Shown here in pieces: positions 17,363-28,138 of a stretch of 64,000 nucleotides of DNA (positions are counted from its first letter, which is position 1; each line of letters opens with the position of its first letter). Both the position numbers and the translations under genes were made by a program. The notes under the pieces are model-generated. The model was not told where the DNA came from. It did no database searches and saw only the letters and a program-made list of their open reading frames with translations. This DNA is from Candidatus Binatia bacterium (GTDB taxonomy: Bacteria; Vulcanimicrobiota; Vulcanimicrobiia; Vulcanimicrobiales; Vulcanimicrobiaceae), in NCBI GenBank assembly GCA_035544215.1, contig DATKHY010000003.1, forward strand, positions 124,001 to 188,000. Reading direction: 5' to 3'.

Positions 17363-20300
17363 ATGTACGATTCCTTGCGCTTCTTTGGCCTGCTTTTCGC
17401 CATTGCTACGACGGCCGCGATCGTCGCGTGCGGCGGCCCCGCGCGCAACGCGAACCGGCTCGGCCCGGTCACGGCGCTCCGGCAGCCGCAGCTGCCAGCG
17501 TGGATCGCGTCGATCTCGCCGACGGGTAAGGCCGACACGCTCGCGCAGATTCGCATCATCTTCAACAAGCCGGTGGCGCCGGTCACCGCGCTCTCCGGCC
17601 CGGGACCGCAGGACGTGGTGAGCCGCGTGAGCATCGAGCCGGCCCTGCGCGGGCACTTCGTCGTGCTCACACCAAAGATGATCGGGTTCGTCGCGGAGCA
17701 GGCGCTGCCGATCGGAACGCGCGTGCGAATCACGCTCGCCGCGGGGCTGCGGGATCTGGAGGGTGACGCCCTGCAGCAGGATCTCGCGTGGACGTTTGAG
17801 ACGAAGCCGGTGCAGTTTACCGATCTGCCGCAGACGCGGGCGCCTGACGACGAGTCCACTCCGCCGCCTGTTGGCCTGCGCCCGACGCTCTCGGTGACGT
17901 CCAACGCCGCCGTCGACGCGTCGTCGCTGGCCGAGCATGCCTCGCTGGTAGGGGGCGGCGAGACCGTCTCCGTGACGGCCGCGATCAAGGCGCAGCCCAC
18001 ACCCTACCCCGGCAGCAACGCGCAAGAGCTGTTCGACCCATCGCTCAACGTCTGGACGTACCAGCTGCGCCCGGCGCGCGACTTGCGCCGCGGAACAACG
18101 TACGCGCTGCAGATCGATCCCGGCGTCGCCCCACAGTACGGCAACGTTCCGACACAAGAGCGTTTCGTGGGGTCGGTCCGCACCTACGACGCGCTCGCGA
18201 TCGTTCCCACGGCGGCGCCGAGTCCGAACTCCGGCGGCCGCTTCGCGCGCGGCGACCCGGTCATCGTCTTCTCCAATCCGCTCGATCCGAAGTCCGTCGC
18301 CGGCCAGGTCACGATTTCGCCCGCCCCCACAGCGGTGAAGTCGCTCGTCACCGTGCCGGATCAGTCGAACCAGATCGCGATCGATCCGTACGCGCTCGAT
18401 CCGAACGCCACGTACACCGCCACAATCGGCGCCGGCGTGAAGGACACGTTCGGTCAGACGCTGGGCACGCCGCAGCAGGTGACGATTCGCACGTCGGACT
18501 TCGCCCCCGGCGCATGGGCGCCGACGGGCACGACGATCGTCCCGGCCGGCGCACCCGTCGCGCTGAATTTCTACGCCACCAATCTCCCCGGCAACGCGTA
18601 TCAGGCCGCGTATGCACGCGTCGCTCCGCAGCAGCTGCTCGGCACCGCCGCGCCGCTCTCGATGCTTTCGGCGTGGAAGAGCTGGCCGTCGCGCACGCTG
18701 GCCGGCGCCCGCACGAACGCGCAGAGCGTCATGCGCGTGCCGCTGCGCGACGAGGCCGGCGGCGACTACGGAGCGTTTGCCTACGGATTCCGCACGGCGC
18801 TGGACTCGCCGAGCTCGGATCCGTGGCTCACGGGCATCGTGCAGATCACGAACCTCGGCGTCTTCGCGCAATGGTTTCCGACGCACGGCATCGTGCTCGT
18901 GCAGCACTTGAGCGACGGCGCGGCGGTGCGCGCGGCGGCGGTGACGGTATATCGCCTGAACGAAGACAACAAGACTGCGCCGCAGGCGTGCGCGACCGGA
19001 AGCACCGACGCAAACGGCGAGCTCGACCTGACCGGCGTCGACGTGGAGCGCTGCTCGGTCGGCGCGCAGAACAACAACGCGCCCAATATCGGCGTCGTGG
19101 CGAGGGAAGGGGGCGACGTCGCGACGGTGACCGCGTGGAACTACAGCGGCGTCTCGCGCTTCGACGTGTATGCCGGATGGACCAGCGGCGCGCCGCTCTC
19201 GCGCGGCACGATCTTCACCGACCGGCAGATGTATCAGCCCGCTGAGCGCGGCGAGCTAACAGGACTGGCGTACTACGTGAAGGGCGATCGGGTCGTCGCG
19301 GATTCAAACGCGACCTACAAAGTCAGCTTGATCGATCCGAACAACAATGCATCGCCGCTCGGCCAAGTGCGTACGGACGCGTACGGCGTTTTCTCGCTGC
19401 CGATCGCCTTCTCGAAGCAGCAGGCTCTCGGCTACTATAGTGTCAAGGCCACGGGCACCAACGGCAACGAGGTCGACGGCTCGCTGCGCGTGGCGCAGTT
19501 CAAGCCGCCCAACTTCAAGCTCACCCTGACGCTGGGAGCGACGTCCGCGACTGCGGGAACGAGCGTGCACGCCGCCGTCGCGGCCGCCTATCTCTTCGGC
19601 GCGCCGCTACAGGGCGGCACGGCGCACGCATACGTCACGCGCGACGTCGCGACCGTGCAGCCCAAGGACTGGGATGATTTCTCGTTCGGTCCGCAGTGGT
19701 TCTATCCCGAGCAGACGCCCTCGTTCGACACCGATGTCTTGCAGAAGGATCTCCCGCTCGACAGCCAAGGCGGCGCGTCGCTGGACGTCGCCGTGCCGGC
19801 GAACCTGCCGTTTCCGATGACGTATCGCGTCGACATGGAGACGAGCGACGTCTCGAACCTCTCCGTCGCCGACTCGAAGAGCTTTCTCGCGTTGGCCTCC
19901 GACGCGGTGATCGGCCTTGCTTCCGATACCGTCGGCCAGGCCGGCACACCGATGCCGATCCGCACGATCGTGACCGACGCCGACGGCAAAGCTATCGCCG
20001 GTCGCGGGGTGCACCTCGAGCTGCAGAAGATGACCTATACGTCGGCCACGCAGGAAGTCGAGGGCGGCGAGAGCGCGCAGCAGGCGATTAAGTACGATAC
20101 GGTCGCAACCGCCGACGCGACCTCGGGCGACAAGCCGGTCACCGCGCCGCTCACGCCGCCCGACTCCGGGCCGTATCGCGTGCGTGCAACGTTTCCGGGC
20201 GCCAAGGGCGACGCGACCGCGAGCGAGATCCAGGTCTTCGCTTTCGGCGCCGGCGAGGCGGACTGGGGCCTCACCGACACCAACGCCGTCGCGGTTAAGC

Positions 20301-22996
20301 TCGACAAGAAGCAGTATGCAATCGGTGACACCGCCGCGGCGCTCGTCGCGTCGCCGTACGCGCACGCCGACGTCTACCTCGCCGTGGTGCGCAACGACGC
20401 CATCTATCGCACCACGCTGCACGACGTCAGCGGCGCGGTTCACGCGACGTTCAAGGTCACGTCGCAGATGCTGCCCAACGCGGCGGTCGAGGCGGTCGTC
20501 GTGCGGCGCAGGTCTCCCTCGGAGAAGGGCGGTCCGGACACGCTCTCGCTGACCGGCATGGCCGGCTTCAACGTCGATCTCGCCGGCCGCTACCTCAAGC
20601 TCGCGATCGCTCCACAGAACGCGACCGTGCATCCCGGCGGGCCCCAGCGCGTCGACTTCCGCGTGACCGCGCAGAGCGGCGCGCCGGCCCGCGGCGAGGT
20701 GGTGGCGATGGTTGTCAACGACGCGATCCTGCAGCTCTCCGGCTATCGCCCGCCGGACGTCGTGCAGACGGTGTTCGCGCAGCAGCCGATAGCGACGATC
20801 TTCGCCGACAACCGCGAGAACGTGACGTTAAAAACGCAGACGCCCCCGCTCGAGAAGGGCTTCGGCTACGGGGGCGGTTTCCTAGCCGGCGCGGCCAGCA
20901 CGCGCGTGCGCGCGAACTTCCTGCCGATGGCGTACTACGGCGTGCTGCCGACCGATGCGCAAGGCCACGCGAGCGCCGCATTCAACATGCCCGACGACCT
21001 AACGACGTGGCGTGTTATGGCGGTCGCGCTGTCGCAAGACACCGCCCACTTCGCGACCGCTGACACGACGTTCGTGTCGAATCAGCCGCTCATCGCGAAC
21101 CCGCTGCTGCCGCAGTTCGCTAGGCCCGGCGATCGCTTTGATCTGGGCGTCTCGATCGCTAATCAGACCGGCGCGGCCGGCGCGCTCGACTTGATCTTGA
21201 AGCTCACGGGCGCGCTGAGCTTCGCGCAGGGCGATCCGCGTACGAACAACGCGTCGGAGCAGGCCACGACCGGCGTCTCTGCGTTGCGCTTCCCGGTGAG
21301 CGTCGGCACGCCGGCGCCGACGACGCTCGCGGCCAACGCCGCGCTCGGTGGGCACCAAGACGCGTTCAGCGTGCCGTTCAGCGCGAGCGATCGCGCGATC
21401 ACCGATTCGGTGATCGACACCGGCGTCGCGCGCGGCGAGGCGTCGGTTCCGATCGACCTGAGCTCGGGCGGATCGCTGCAGATCACGCTTTCCAACTCGG
21501 TCGTGCCGCAGTTCGGCGTTTCGGCGGACCGCGTGATGACGAACGATGCGTTTCTGCTCGCGGACGACGCGGCGTCGCGGCTGACGGCGGCAAGCGTGCT
21601 GCAGCGCCTGCGCAGTCCCTACCGCCTCAAGCTCTCGTTCGACCCGGCGGCGGCGATCGCGACGAATCTGCAACGGCTGCTCTCGCTGCAGCGCGCCGAT
21701 GGGGGCTTTGGCGTCTATGTGAACGCGCCGGACAGCGATCCATTTGCCACGGCGGCGGCGCTCGAGGGGCTCGCCTTCGCGCGCGCGCAGGGCGTCGCGG
21801 TCGACGCTGGCGCCGTCTCCAAGGCGTCGAGCTTCATGGCGCAGGCACTCGCGAACCCCGGCCGGTTCAAGTGGTGCGCGACCGACGCGCTGTGCAAGGC
21901 GCGGCTGCGCTTCGAAGCGCTCTGGGCGCTTGCCGCAGCGGGGAGTCCGCGCACGGACTTTCTTTCCGACATAGTCGCGCAGTCGGACAGGTTCGACAGC
22001 GCGGCGCAGATCCGGCTGGCGCGCTACCTGCTGCGCACGCCGGCTTGGCAGAGTCAGGGCGCGGCGATGGCGTCGCGTCTGCAACAGACGCTCTACGTGA
22101 CGGGCCGCTACGCGGTCGCGAACCTCTCGTATCGCTGGTCGTGGCTCGGCTCCCTGGTCGACGCGCAGTCGCAGATGCTGCAGCTGCTGCTCGAGCGCCA
22201 TGCGCCCGCCGATCAGATCGATAGTGCGGTGCGCGCGTTGATGGCGCAGAAGTGCCGATGCGGCTGGGGAACGGCCGACGACACCGCGTCGGCGCTCGTC
22301 GCGCTCAGCGCGTATGCGGCGACGGAGCGTCTCGTGCCGTCCACGGCGGTGGCGACGGTAGGAGGCGCGACGGTTGCCAGCGCGCGCTTTGGTACGACGG
22401 CGTCGTCGCAGACGGTGACGGTGCCCGTTTCAACGCTGCAAGGCAAGAAGATCGTCATCAAAGGGACGACCGTGCACTACACCGTGCTGTACACGTATCC
22501 CGTGCCGTCGGACGCGCCGGGCGAGCTCGCGGCGTTCCGCGTGGTGCGCACGCTGAACGATCCCTCGAGCTCGGCGTCGACGAGCGCGGGCGTGGCGCTC
22601 GCGACGATGGACCTTGCCGCGGTTAGTCCCGTCAGCGTCGCGGCCGGACGCGTGTTCGACGTCGGCGTGCGCGTGATCGCGGATCACCCGGTCGACCGTT
22701 TTGTGATCGAGGATCCGCTGCCGGCCGGCTTCGAGGCCATCGACACGAGCTTCAGAACGGCGCTGCAGGCGGTCGTTCCGCAGAGCAACAGCTGGCAGAT
22801 CGACACGAGCCAGATCTACAGCGATCGCATTATGGCGTACGCGTCGCACCTGGATCCTGGAGTATACGATCTGCACTACCTCGTTCGCTCGGTGACTCCG
22901 GGAACGTTCGCGTGGCCCGGCGCGCGCGCGTATCTCCAGGACGCTCCGGAAGAGTTCGGCCGCAGCGCGTCCACATCGCTGCGCATCGGCCAGTGA
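17363..22996 (+). CDS. Alpha-2-macroglobulin family lipoprotein lacking the thioester motif
   Basis: Large periplasmic protease-trap protein, 1877 residues from the ATG at 17363. A signal peptide ends in lipobox IVAC. Then come an Ig-like N-terminal part, several MG domains (FTDRQMYQPAERGELTG), the A2M core (GILPTDAQGHASAAFNMPDDLTTWR type), an alpha/alpha-toroid (SLQRADGGFGVYV) and a C-terminal receptor-like domain (FVIEDPLPAGFEAID). The CxEQ thioester motif of YfhM is absent: its expected site reads LADDAASRLTAASVLQRL. It therefore resembles the thioester-less YfaS type although it pairs with pbpC. The role is presumably protection of the wall-synthesis zone. Confidence 0.9.
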   Translation: MYDSLRFFGLLFAIATTAAIVACGGPARNANRLGPVTALRQPQLPAWIASISPTGKADTLAQIRIIFNKPVAPVTALSGPGPQDVVSRVSIEPALRGHFVVLTPKMIGFVAEQALPIGTRVRITLAAGLRDLEGDALQQDLAWTFETKPVQFTDLPQTRAPDDESTPPPVGLRPTLSVTSNAAVDASSLAEHASLVGGGETVSVTAAIKAQPTPYPGSNAQELFDPSLNVWTYQLRPARDLRRGTTYALQIDPGVAPQYGNVPTQERFVGSVRTYDALAIVPTAAPSPNSGGRFARGDPVIVFSNPLDPKSVAGQVTISPAPTAVKSLVTVPDQSNQIAIDPYALDPNATYTATIGAGVKDTFGQTLGTPQQVTIRTSDFAPGAWAPTGTTIVPAGAPVALNFYATNLPGNAYQAAYARVAPQQLLGTAAPLSMLSAWKSWPSRTLAGARTNAQSVMRVPLRDEAGGDYGAFAYGFRTALDSPSSDPWLTGIVQITNLGVFAQWFPTHGIVLVQHLSDGAAVRAAAVTVYRLNEDNKTAPQACATGSTDANGELDLTGVDVERCSVGAQNNNAPNIGVVAREGGDVATVTAWNYSGVSRFDVYAGWTSGAPLSRGTIFTDRQMYQPAERGELTGLAYYVKGDRVVADSNATYKVSLIDPNNNASPLGQVRTDAYGVFSLPIAFSKQQALGYYSVKATGTNGNEVDGSLRVAQFKPPNFKLTLTLGATSATAGTSVHAAVAAAYLFGAPLQGGTAHAYVTRDVATVQPKDWDDFSFGPQWFYPEQTPSFDTDVLQKDLPLDSQGGASLDVAVPANLPFPMTYRVDMETSDVSNLSVADSKSFLALASDAVIGLASDTVGQAGTPMPIRTIVTDADGKAIAGRGVHLELQKMTYTSATQEVEGGESAQQAIKYDTVATADATSGDKPVTAPLTPPDSGPYRVRATFPGAKGDATASEIQVFAFGAGEADWGLTDTNAVAVKLDKKQYAIGDTAAALVASPYAHADVYLAVVRNDAIYRTTLHDVSGAVHATFKVTSQMLPNAAVEAVVVRRRSPSEKGGPDTLSLTGMAGFNVDLAGRYLKLAIAPQNATVHPGGPQRVDFRVTAQSGAPARGEVVAMVVNDAILQLSGYRPPDVVQTVFAQQPIATIFADNRENVTLKTQTPPLEKGFGYGGGFLAGAASTRVRANFLPMAYYGVLPTDAQGHASAAFNMPDDLTTWRVMAVALSQDTAHFATADTTFVSNQPLIANPLLPQFARPGDRFDLGVSIANQTGAAGALDLILKLTGALSFAQGDPRTNNASEQATTGVSALRFPVSVGTPAPTTLAANAALGGHQDAFSVPFSASDRAITDSVIDTGVARGEASVPIDLSSGGSLQITLSNSVVPQFGVSADRVMTNDAFLLADDAASRLTAASVLQRLRSPYRLKLSFDPAAAIATNLQRLLSLQRADGGFGVYVNAPDSDPFATAAALEGLAFARAQGVAVDAGAVSKASSFMAQALANPGRFKWCATDALCKARLRFEALWALAAAGSPRTDFLSDIVAQSDRFDSAAQIRLARYLLRTPAWQSQGAAMASRLQQTLYVTGRYAVANLSYRWSWLGSLVDAQSQMLQLLLERHAPADQIDSAVRALMAQKCRCGWGTADDTASALVALSAYAATERLVPSTAVATVGGATVASARFGTTASSQTVTVPVSTLQGKKIVIKGTTVHYTVLYTYPVPSDAPGELAAFRVVRTLNDPSSSASTSAGVALATMDLAAVSPVSVAAGRVFDVGVRVIADHPVDRFVIEDPLPAGFEAIDTSFRTALQAVVPQSNSWQIDTSQIYSDRIMAYASHLDPGVYDLHYLVRSVTPGTFAWPGARAYLQDAPEEFGRSASTSLRIGQ

Positions 22997-23038
22997 AACA
23001 AAGGTTCGCTTCGCGCGTGCGAGCAATAGCGAGATCGC

Positions 23039-23722
23039 ATGGAATGTAACCGCGCCGCGTTCTTGACCGGTTCGCTCGCGCTGGCGACCGGTGCCTTCGC
23101 TCGGCCCGCCGATGCGGCCACCGCTCCGCCGGCGAGCGCCACTCCAGAGATGCTGCTCGGCCAGCTGATGGCCGGCAACAAGCGCTTCGTCGACAACGAT
23201 TTTCCCGCGATCAGCCGCGTCGCCGAGAAGCGCGAGCTGGTCGTCGAGGGCCAAGCGCCGTTCGCGGCGGTTCTGAGCTGCGCCGATTCGCGCGTCATCC
23301 CAGAGCTCGTCTTCGTTCAGACGATCGGTCAGCTGTTCGTGACGAGGGTGGCCGGCAATTACCCCGACGCGCTCGTCACCGGCTCACTCGAGTACGCGAT
23401 CGCGCCTCTTGGCACGACCGTCGTGTTCGTGCTCGGGCACGAAGGCTGCGGCGCCGTCAAGGCCGTGTACGCGGCGATCAAGGGGAAGCAGCAGCTACCC
23501 GAGCACCTCTCGGCATTTCAGCACTTGATTGCGCCGGGGATCGCCGACGTCGTGGCGGCGCGCGGCAGCATAGAAGAAGCGATAGAGGCGAACGTTCGAG
23601 CGGCGGTGACGGCGCTGCGCAATAGCCCGCCTGTTATTGCAAAAGAAGCCTCCGCCGGACGCGTACGCGTGGCCGGCGGAGTCTATCACCTGAGAAGCGG
23701 AGCGGTTACGCTGCTGCAGTAG
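23039..23722 (+). CDS. Exported beta-class carbonic anhydrase
   Basis: 227 residues. An N-terminal signal (NRAAFLTGSLALATGAFARP) precedes a beta-carbonic anhydrase domain with zinc ligands in SCADSRV (Cys and the Asp-Arg pair) and GHEGCGAV (His and Cys). The signal resembles a Tat leader but lacks a twin Arg. Beta-CAs are mostly cytoplasmic, so this copy probably works in the periplasm, hydrating CO2 or buffering pH. Confidence 0.9.
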   Translation: MECNRAAFLTGSLALATGAFARPADAATAPPASATPEMLLGQLMAGNKRFVDNDFPAISRVAEKRELVVEGQAPFAAVLSCADSRVIPELVFVQTIGQLFVTRVAGNYPDALVTGSLEYAIAPLGTTVVFVLGHEGCGAVKAVYAAIKGKQQLPEHLSAFQHLIAPGIADVVAARGSIEEAIEANVRAAVTALRNSPPVIAKEASAGRVRVAGGVYHLRSGAVTLLQ

Positions 23723-23725
23723 TCC

Positions 23726-24073
23726 CTAGTATCGAGGGCAGTAGTAATTCGCGTGTGCGTTGCCCGTGATAGTAATGTTGAGATTGGTGGCGTTGACCCA
23801 GTAGAGGTAGACAGGGCTTCCTTTGGGTCCGCTTTCCGTCACGTCGATCGTGAGCGGCGTTCCGCCCTCGGAGCCGTTCCAGAAGTTGTTGACGTAACAG
23901 CCGTTGCGATTGATGGGTAGGCGCGCCTTGGCGCAGATGTTGCCGGGCTTGCACACTTTGTCAGGCGAAATTACGTCGGCCTGGACGGCTCCCTCGGCGG
24001 GGGCTACCTCGGCACGAGGCGCCATGGCCGGATTGAACGTAAGTGCGGCCAAGAGGAGTGACATCAGGATCAT
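23726..24073 (-). CDS. Small secreted cysteine-containing protein
   Basis: 115 residues if it starts at the ATG at 24073, which gives a clean signal peptide (MILMSLLLAALTFNPAMA). An upstream start at 24172 would bury that signal. The mature part has four cysteines (VCKPGNICAK, GCYVN, YYCPRY), probably two disulfides, and a beta-rich C-terminus. An AAGGAG lies 14 nt upstream, rather distant. Convergent with the carbonic anhydrase. No family recognised. Confidence 0.55.
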   Translation of the reverse strand: MILMSLLLAALTFNPAMAPRAEVAPAEGAVQADVISPDKVCKPGNICAKARLPINRNGCYVNNFWNGSEGGTPLTIDVTESGPKGSPVYLYWVNATNLNITITGNAHANYYCPRY

Positions 24074-24211
24074 CGTTATCGTGTTATCTCCTTGCGACGG
24101 TTTACGATGTATACGAGTAGGATAACCGGAAGCGTCGCGCTTGCCCGCAAGCAGGCGAAGCGTTTTGTACAACTTTTAATGCCCGCGTTTTAGCCGGAAT
24201 GGGCCGCTCGC

Positions 24212-24240
24212 TTGAATGCTTATTCCTGATAATGTATTAT
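24212..24240 (+). promoter_or_regulatory. Sigma-70-type promoter of the beta-oxidation operon
   Basis: TTGAAT (24212-24217), a 17-bp spacer and TATTAT (24235-24240). A strong AGAGGAGG Shine-Dalgarno follows at 24288-24295, before the ATG at 24300. The region from 24074 to 24211 is AT-rich and otherwise shows nothing I can name. Confidence 0.65.
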
Positions 24241-24299
24241 TTATCACCCCGCCGGCGACGCCGAAAAGCTAGGATATATTTGAGGAAAGAGGAGGCCAC

Positions 24300-26126
24300 A
24301 TGAGCACCTATCGAGCGCCACTGCGCGACATGCAGTTCGCCCTCCGCGAGCTGGCCGGGATCGAGGGAGTGGCGGCTCTCCCGGGCTGCGAGGACACGCT
24401 CGACGTGCTCGACTCGGTGCTGGAGGAGGCCGCTGCGTTCGCGTCCGGAGTGCTCGACCCGCTCAACCGGGTGGGCGACAAGGAGGGCTGTACCTGGAAC
24501 GCGGGCGAGGTGACGACGCCGGCCGGCTTCAAAGAGGCCTACCATAAATTCGCCGAGGCGGGCTGGATCGGCTTGCCCGTTCCGGCGGAGTACGGCGGCC
24601 AAGGGCTGCCGCAGCTGCTGCTCGGGCCGACGCTCGAGATGTGGAACGCGGCCAATATCGGCTTCGCCAACGGACCGCTGCTCAATCAGGGGGCGATCGA
24701 GGCCATCGAGCTCGTCGGGTCCGACGAGCAGAAGAAGCGCTTCATCCCCAACCTGGTCTCCGGCAAGTGGACCGGCACCATGTGCCTGACCGAGCCGCAG
24801 GCGGGATCGGACCTCGCGCAAGTGCGCACGCGCGCCGTACCCTCGGGCGACCATCACAAGATCTCGGGCACGAAGATCTTCATCACGTTCGGCGAGCACG
24901 ACATGGCCGAGAACATCATCCACCTCGTGTTGGCACGGCTGCCCGACGCACCGGAGGGGACGAAGGGAATCTCGCTCTTCATCGTGCCGAAGTTCCTAGT
25001 CAACGCCGACGGCAGCCTCGGCGAGCGCAACGACGTCGTCTGCTCCGGCATCGAGCACAAGCTCGGCATTAACGGCAACCCGACGTGCACGCTGAACTAC
25101 GGCGAGCGCGGCGACGGCGCCGCTGGCTATCTCGTCGGCGAACCCAACCGCGGGCTCGAGTATATGTTCATCATGATGAACGCCGCGCGGTTCTCCGTCG
25201 GCGTGCAGGGCATCGCGCTCGCCGATCGCGCCTATCAGAGCGCGCTGGAGTATGCCAGGGAGCGGGTGCAGGGCCGCGACCTCAAGCCCGGCTCGCGCGC
25301 GCCGGAACCGATTTTCAAGCACCCCGACGTGCGACGCATGCTGATGTGGCAGAAGGCTACGATCGAGGCGATGCGCGGCTTGGCGTATGTCACTGCCGCG
25401 TCGCTCGACTACGCGCTGCGCCATCCAGACGAGCGCGTGCGCAAGGAGCACAAGGCCTTCGTCGAGCTGATGATCCCCGTCGTAAAGGGCTGGTGCACCG
25501 AGAACGCCGTCGAGCTCTGCTCGACCGCGCTGCAAGTCTTCGGCGGTATGGGCTACATCGAGGAGACCGGGATCGCGCAGCAGTACCGCGACGTCCGCAT
25601 CATCACGATCTACGAGGGCACCACGGGAATCCAGGCACTCGATCTGATCGGGCGCAAGCTCCTGCGCGACATGGGCGCCGGAGCTCGCAGCGTCGGAGCG
25701 AAGATGGAGGCCGTCGCGAAGGAATGCGCGGCGCACGCCGATCCGACCGTCAAGCGCATCGGAGAGGGGCTCGGCAAGGCGCTGCTCGTGCTCCAGGAGA
25801 CGTCGCAGTGGATCGGCATGAACGCGATGGGCGATCTGAACAAAGCCTTCGCGTGTTCCGTGCCGTACCTGCGACTGTGGGGCACGATCGCCGGCGGGTG
25901 GCAGATGGCGCGCGCCGCGCAGATCGCGGCAGCGAAGATCGCCGCCCGCGACGCGGACGCGGAGTTCTATCGCGCCAAGCTGGCGACGGCGGCATTCTAC
26001 GCGACGCACGTGCTGACGCAGTGCGCCTGGTATCAGCGCCAGATCGTCGAGGGCTCGAGTGACGTGATGACGTTGGACGAGACGCAGTTTGGACTCGATC
26101 GTAAGGTTCCGGCCGGCGTATCATGA
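24300..26126 (+). CDS. Acyl-CoA dehydrogenase (long ~600-aa type)
   Basis: First step of fatty-acid beta-oxidation, FAD-dependent. 608 residues, the long form with an extra C-terminal helical domain. Motifs include MCLTEPQAGSDL (substrate/FAD region), FGGMGYIEE and IYEGTTGIQALDLIGRK, which carries the catalytic-Glu region. It is first in a three-gene operon with the hydratase/dehydrogenase and thiolase and overlaps the second gene by 4 bp (ATGA). It would act on acyl-CoA in the cytoplasm. Confidence 0.95.
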   Translation: MSTYRAPLRDMQFALRELAGIEGVAALPGCEDTLDVLDSVLEEAAAFASGVLDPLNRVGDKEGCTWNAGEVTTPAGFKEAYHKFAEAGWIGLPVPAEYGGQGLPQLLLGPTLEMWNAANIGFANGPLLNQGAIEAIELVGSDEQKKRFIPNLVSGKWTGTMCLTEPQAGSDLAQVRTRAVPSGDHHKISGTKIFITFGEHDMAENIIHLVLARLPDAPEGTKGISLFIVPKFLVNADGSLGERNDVVCSGIEHKLGINGNPTCTLNYGERGDGAAGYLVGEPNRGLEYMFIMMNAARFSVGVQGIALADRAYQSALEYARERVQGRDLKPGSRAPEPIFKHPDVRRMLMWQKATIEAMRGLAYVTAASLDYALRHPDERVRKEHKAFVELMIPVVKGWCTENAVELCSTALQVFGGMGYIEETGIAQQYRDVRIITIYEGTTGIQALDLIGRKLLRDMGAGARSVGAKMEAVAKECAAHADPTVKRIGEGLGKALLVLQETSQWIGMNAMGDLNKAFACSVPYLRLWGTIAGGWQMARAAQIAAAKIAARDADAEFYRAKLATAAFYATHVLTQCAWYQRQIVEGSSDVMTLDETQFGLDRKVPAGVS

Positions 26127-28138
26127 TTCCGCAGGAACGGCGCGACGATGTGCGCCTCATCGCGCTCGACAATCCGCCGGTCAACGCGCTTTCGTTCGCC
26201 TATTGCGCGAAGCTGAGCGCGCAGCTCGAGGCCGCGCACGCGGACGACGCGGTCGAAGCGATCGTCTTCACGGGCCGCAACGGTCTCTTCAGCGCCGGCG
26301 CCGACGTCAACGATTTCAAGAACGAGCTGCCGGCGGGCGCCATAACGATCCGCGACGTGATTCACGCGATCGAGACGAGCGGCAAGCTCCACATCGCGGC
26401 GATCGACGGCAACTGTTTAGGCGGCGGACTCGAGCTCACGCTGGCCTGCGACTATCGCATCGCGACGGCGCGCTCGAAGCTCGGCCTCCCGGAGATCAAG
26501 CTCGGACTTCTGCCGGGCGCGGGCGGCACGCAGCGGCTTCCGCGCCTGATCGGCGCGCGCGCCGGGCTCGAGTTCATGCTCAAAGGTTCCTCGGCAAACG
26601 CCGACAGCGCAATGGAACTCGGAATCCTCGATGAGGTCGTCGAGGGCAACGTTGTCGAACTCGCGGTCGCCAAAGCGCGCAGCCATCCGCCGAAACGGCG
26701 CACCTCGGCAATGCAGGCGACGATCGCTCCGGGCGTTCCGGACCAAGCCGGCCCGTACGTCGTGGCGCAGGCCCACAAGATGGTGCCGCCCGAGAACCGC
26801 GGCGGGCTCGCCGCGCACAAATTGATCGACGCGGTCCAAGCCACGGTCGAGCTGCCGTTTGCGTTCGGGCTCGCGCGCGAGGCGCGGCTCTTCGACGAAC
26901 TCGTACGCTCGGAGCCGTCGCTCGCGCTGCGCCACATCTTCTTCGCGGAACGCGAGCTGTCCAAGGTGGGTGGCATAGACATGCTGCGCTCCACCCACCG
27001 TGACGTAAAATCCGCAGGCATCGTTGGGGCCGGCACCATGGGCAGCGGCATCGCGATCGCCTTCGCGCAGGCCGGCATCCCGGTCGTCGTCGTCGACAAC
27101 GACGACGCGGCGGTCGATCGCGCGCGCCAGACCGTGATGGGCATGTTCATGTATCAGGTTCGGAAGGGGCGGCTTACCCAAGAGGAGGCGTGGAAGCGCG
27201 CGCAATCGATCGAGTTCACCGAAGATTGGAGCCGCCTCGCTGACGCGGACGTCATCGTCGAGGCCGTCTTCGAGGACCTCGACGTCAAGCGCGACGTCTT
27301 CCGCCGCCTCGACGAGATCGCGAAGCCCGGCGCGCTCCTCGCCACCAACACGTCGACGCTCGACGTCGACAAGATCGCCGAGGTGACGAAGCGCCCGGAG
27401 CGCGTCCTCGGGCTGCACTTCTTCGTTCCGGCGAACATCATGCCGCTGCTCGAGATCGTCCGCGGCCGAGCGACGTCGGAGGAGAGCCTGGCGACGGCGT
27501 TCCGGCTCGGCAAAACGCTGCGCAAGAAGGCAGTGCTCTCGGCCAACGCGTTCGGCTTCATCGGAAATCGCATGATCTTCGATTACCTGGGTGAGGCCAC
27601 GGCGCTGGCCGAGGAGGGCGTGCCGCCGGCGCGGATCGACGCCGCGATGAAAGACTTCGGCTTCCCGATGGGGCCGTTTGCGATGAGCGATCTCTCCGGG
27701 TTAGACGTCGGCGCAGCGATTGCGCGGGCGCGCGGCGGTTCGGGTGCGCGCACCGACGTGCTCGAGCGGCTCGTCGCGATGGGCCGCCTCGGGCAAAAGG
27801 CGATGGCCGGCTACTTCAAATACGACAAGTCCGTCGGCAAGGGACGCGAGCCGATTCCCGATCCCGAGGTTGACGCGCTCTTCGCGGACGCTGCGCGCAA
27901 AGCAGGCATCGCGCGGCGCGACGTCTCGGACGACGAGATTCGCGAGCGCCTGCTCAACGCGCTCGTCAACCGCGGCAGGCACCTGTTGGAAGAGGGCGTT
28001 GCGTTGCGCCCCGGAGACATCGACATCGTCTACGTCTACGGCTACGGATTCCCGCCGCATCACGGCGGTCCGATGTGGTACGCCGCCGAGACGCAGCGAG
28101 ACGAAAGCAAACGCGAGGGAGTCTTGGCGCATGCCTGA
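26123..28138 (+). CDS. Bifunctional enoyl-CoA hydratase/3-hydroxyacyl-CoA dehydrogenase
   Basis: 671 residues. The N-terminal crotonase domain has the oxyanion-hole region [17 protein letters not shown] and the Glu-containing [17 protein letters not shown]. The C-terminal NAD-dependent dehydrogenase has Rossmann motif [20 protein letters not shown] and the His-containing [20 protein letters not shown]. It performs steps 2 and 3 of beta-oxidation and corresponds to FadB/FadJ. It overlaps the thiolase by 8 bp. Confidence 0.95.
   Translation: MIPQERRDDVRLIALDNPPVNALSFAYCAKLSAQLEAAHADDAVEAIVFTGRNGLFSAGADVNDFKNELPAGAITIRDVIHAIETSGKLHIAAIDGNCLGGGLELTLACDYRIATARSKLGLPEIKLGLLPGAGGTQRLPRLIGARAGLEFMLKGSSANADSAMELGILDEVVEGNVVELAVAKARSHPPKRRTSAMQATIAPGVPDQAGPYVVAQAHKMVPPENRGGLAAHKLIDAVQATVELPFAFGLAREARLFDELVRSEPSLALRHIFFAERELSKVGGIDMLRSTHRDVKSAGIVGAGTMGSGIAIAFAQAGIPVVVVDNDDAAVDRARQTVMGMFMYQVRKGRLTQEEAWKRAQSIEFTEDWSRLADADVIVEAVFEDLDVKRDVFRRLDEIAKPGALLATNTSTLDVDKIAEVTKRPERVLGLHFFVPANIMPLLEIVRGRATSEESLATAFRLGKTLRKKAVLSANAFGFIGNRMIFDYLGEATALAEEGVPPARIDAAMKDFGFPMGPFAMSDLSGLDVGAAIARARGGSGARTDVLERLVAMGRLGQKAMAGYFKYDKSVGKGREPIPDPEVDALFADAARKAGIARRDVSDDEIRERLLNALVNRGRHLLEEGVALRPGDIDIVYVYGYGFPPHHGGPMWYAAETQRDESKREGVLAHA

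Noticed and set aside
20999-22201. 400-aa minus-strand open frame inside the macroglobulin
   Set aside because: Arg-rich reverse frame of a conserved domain; no coding signs.
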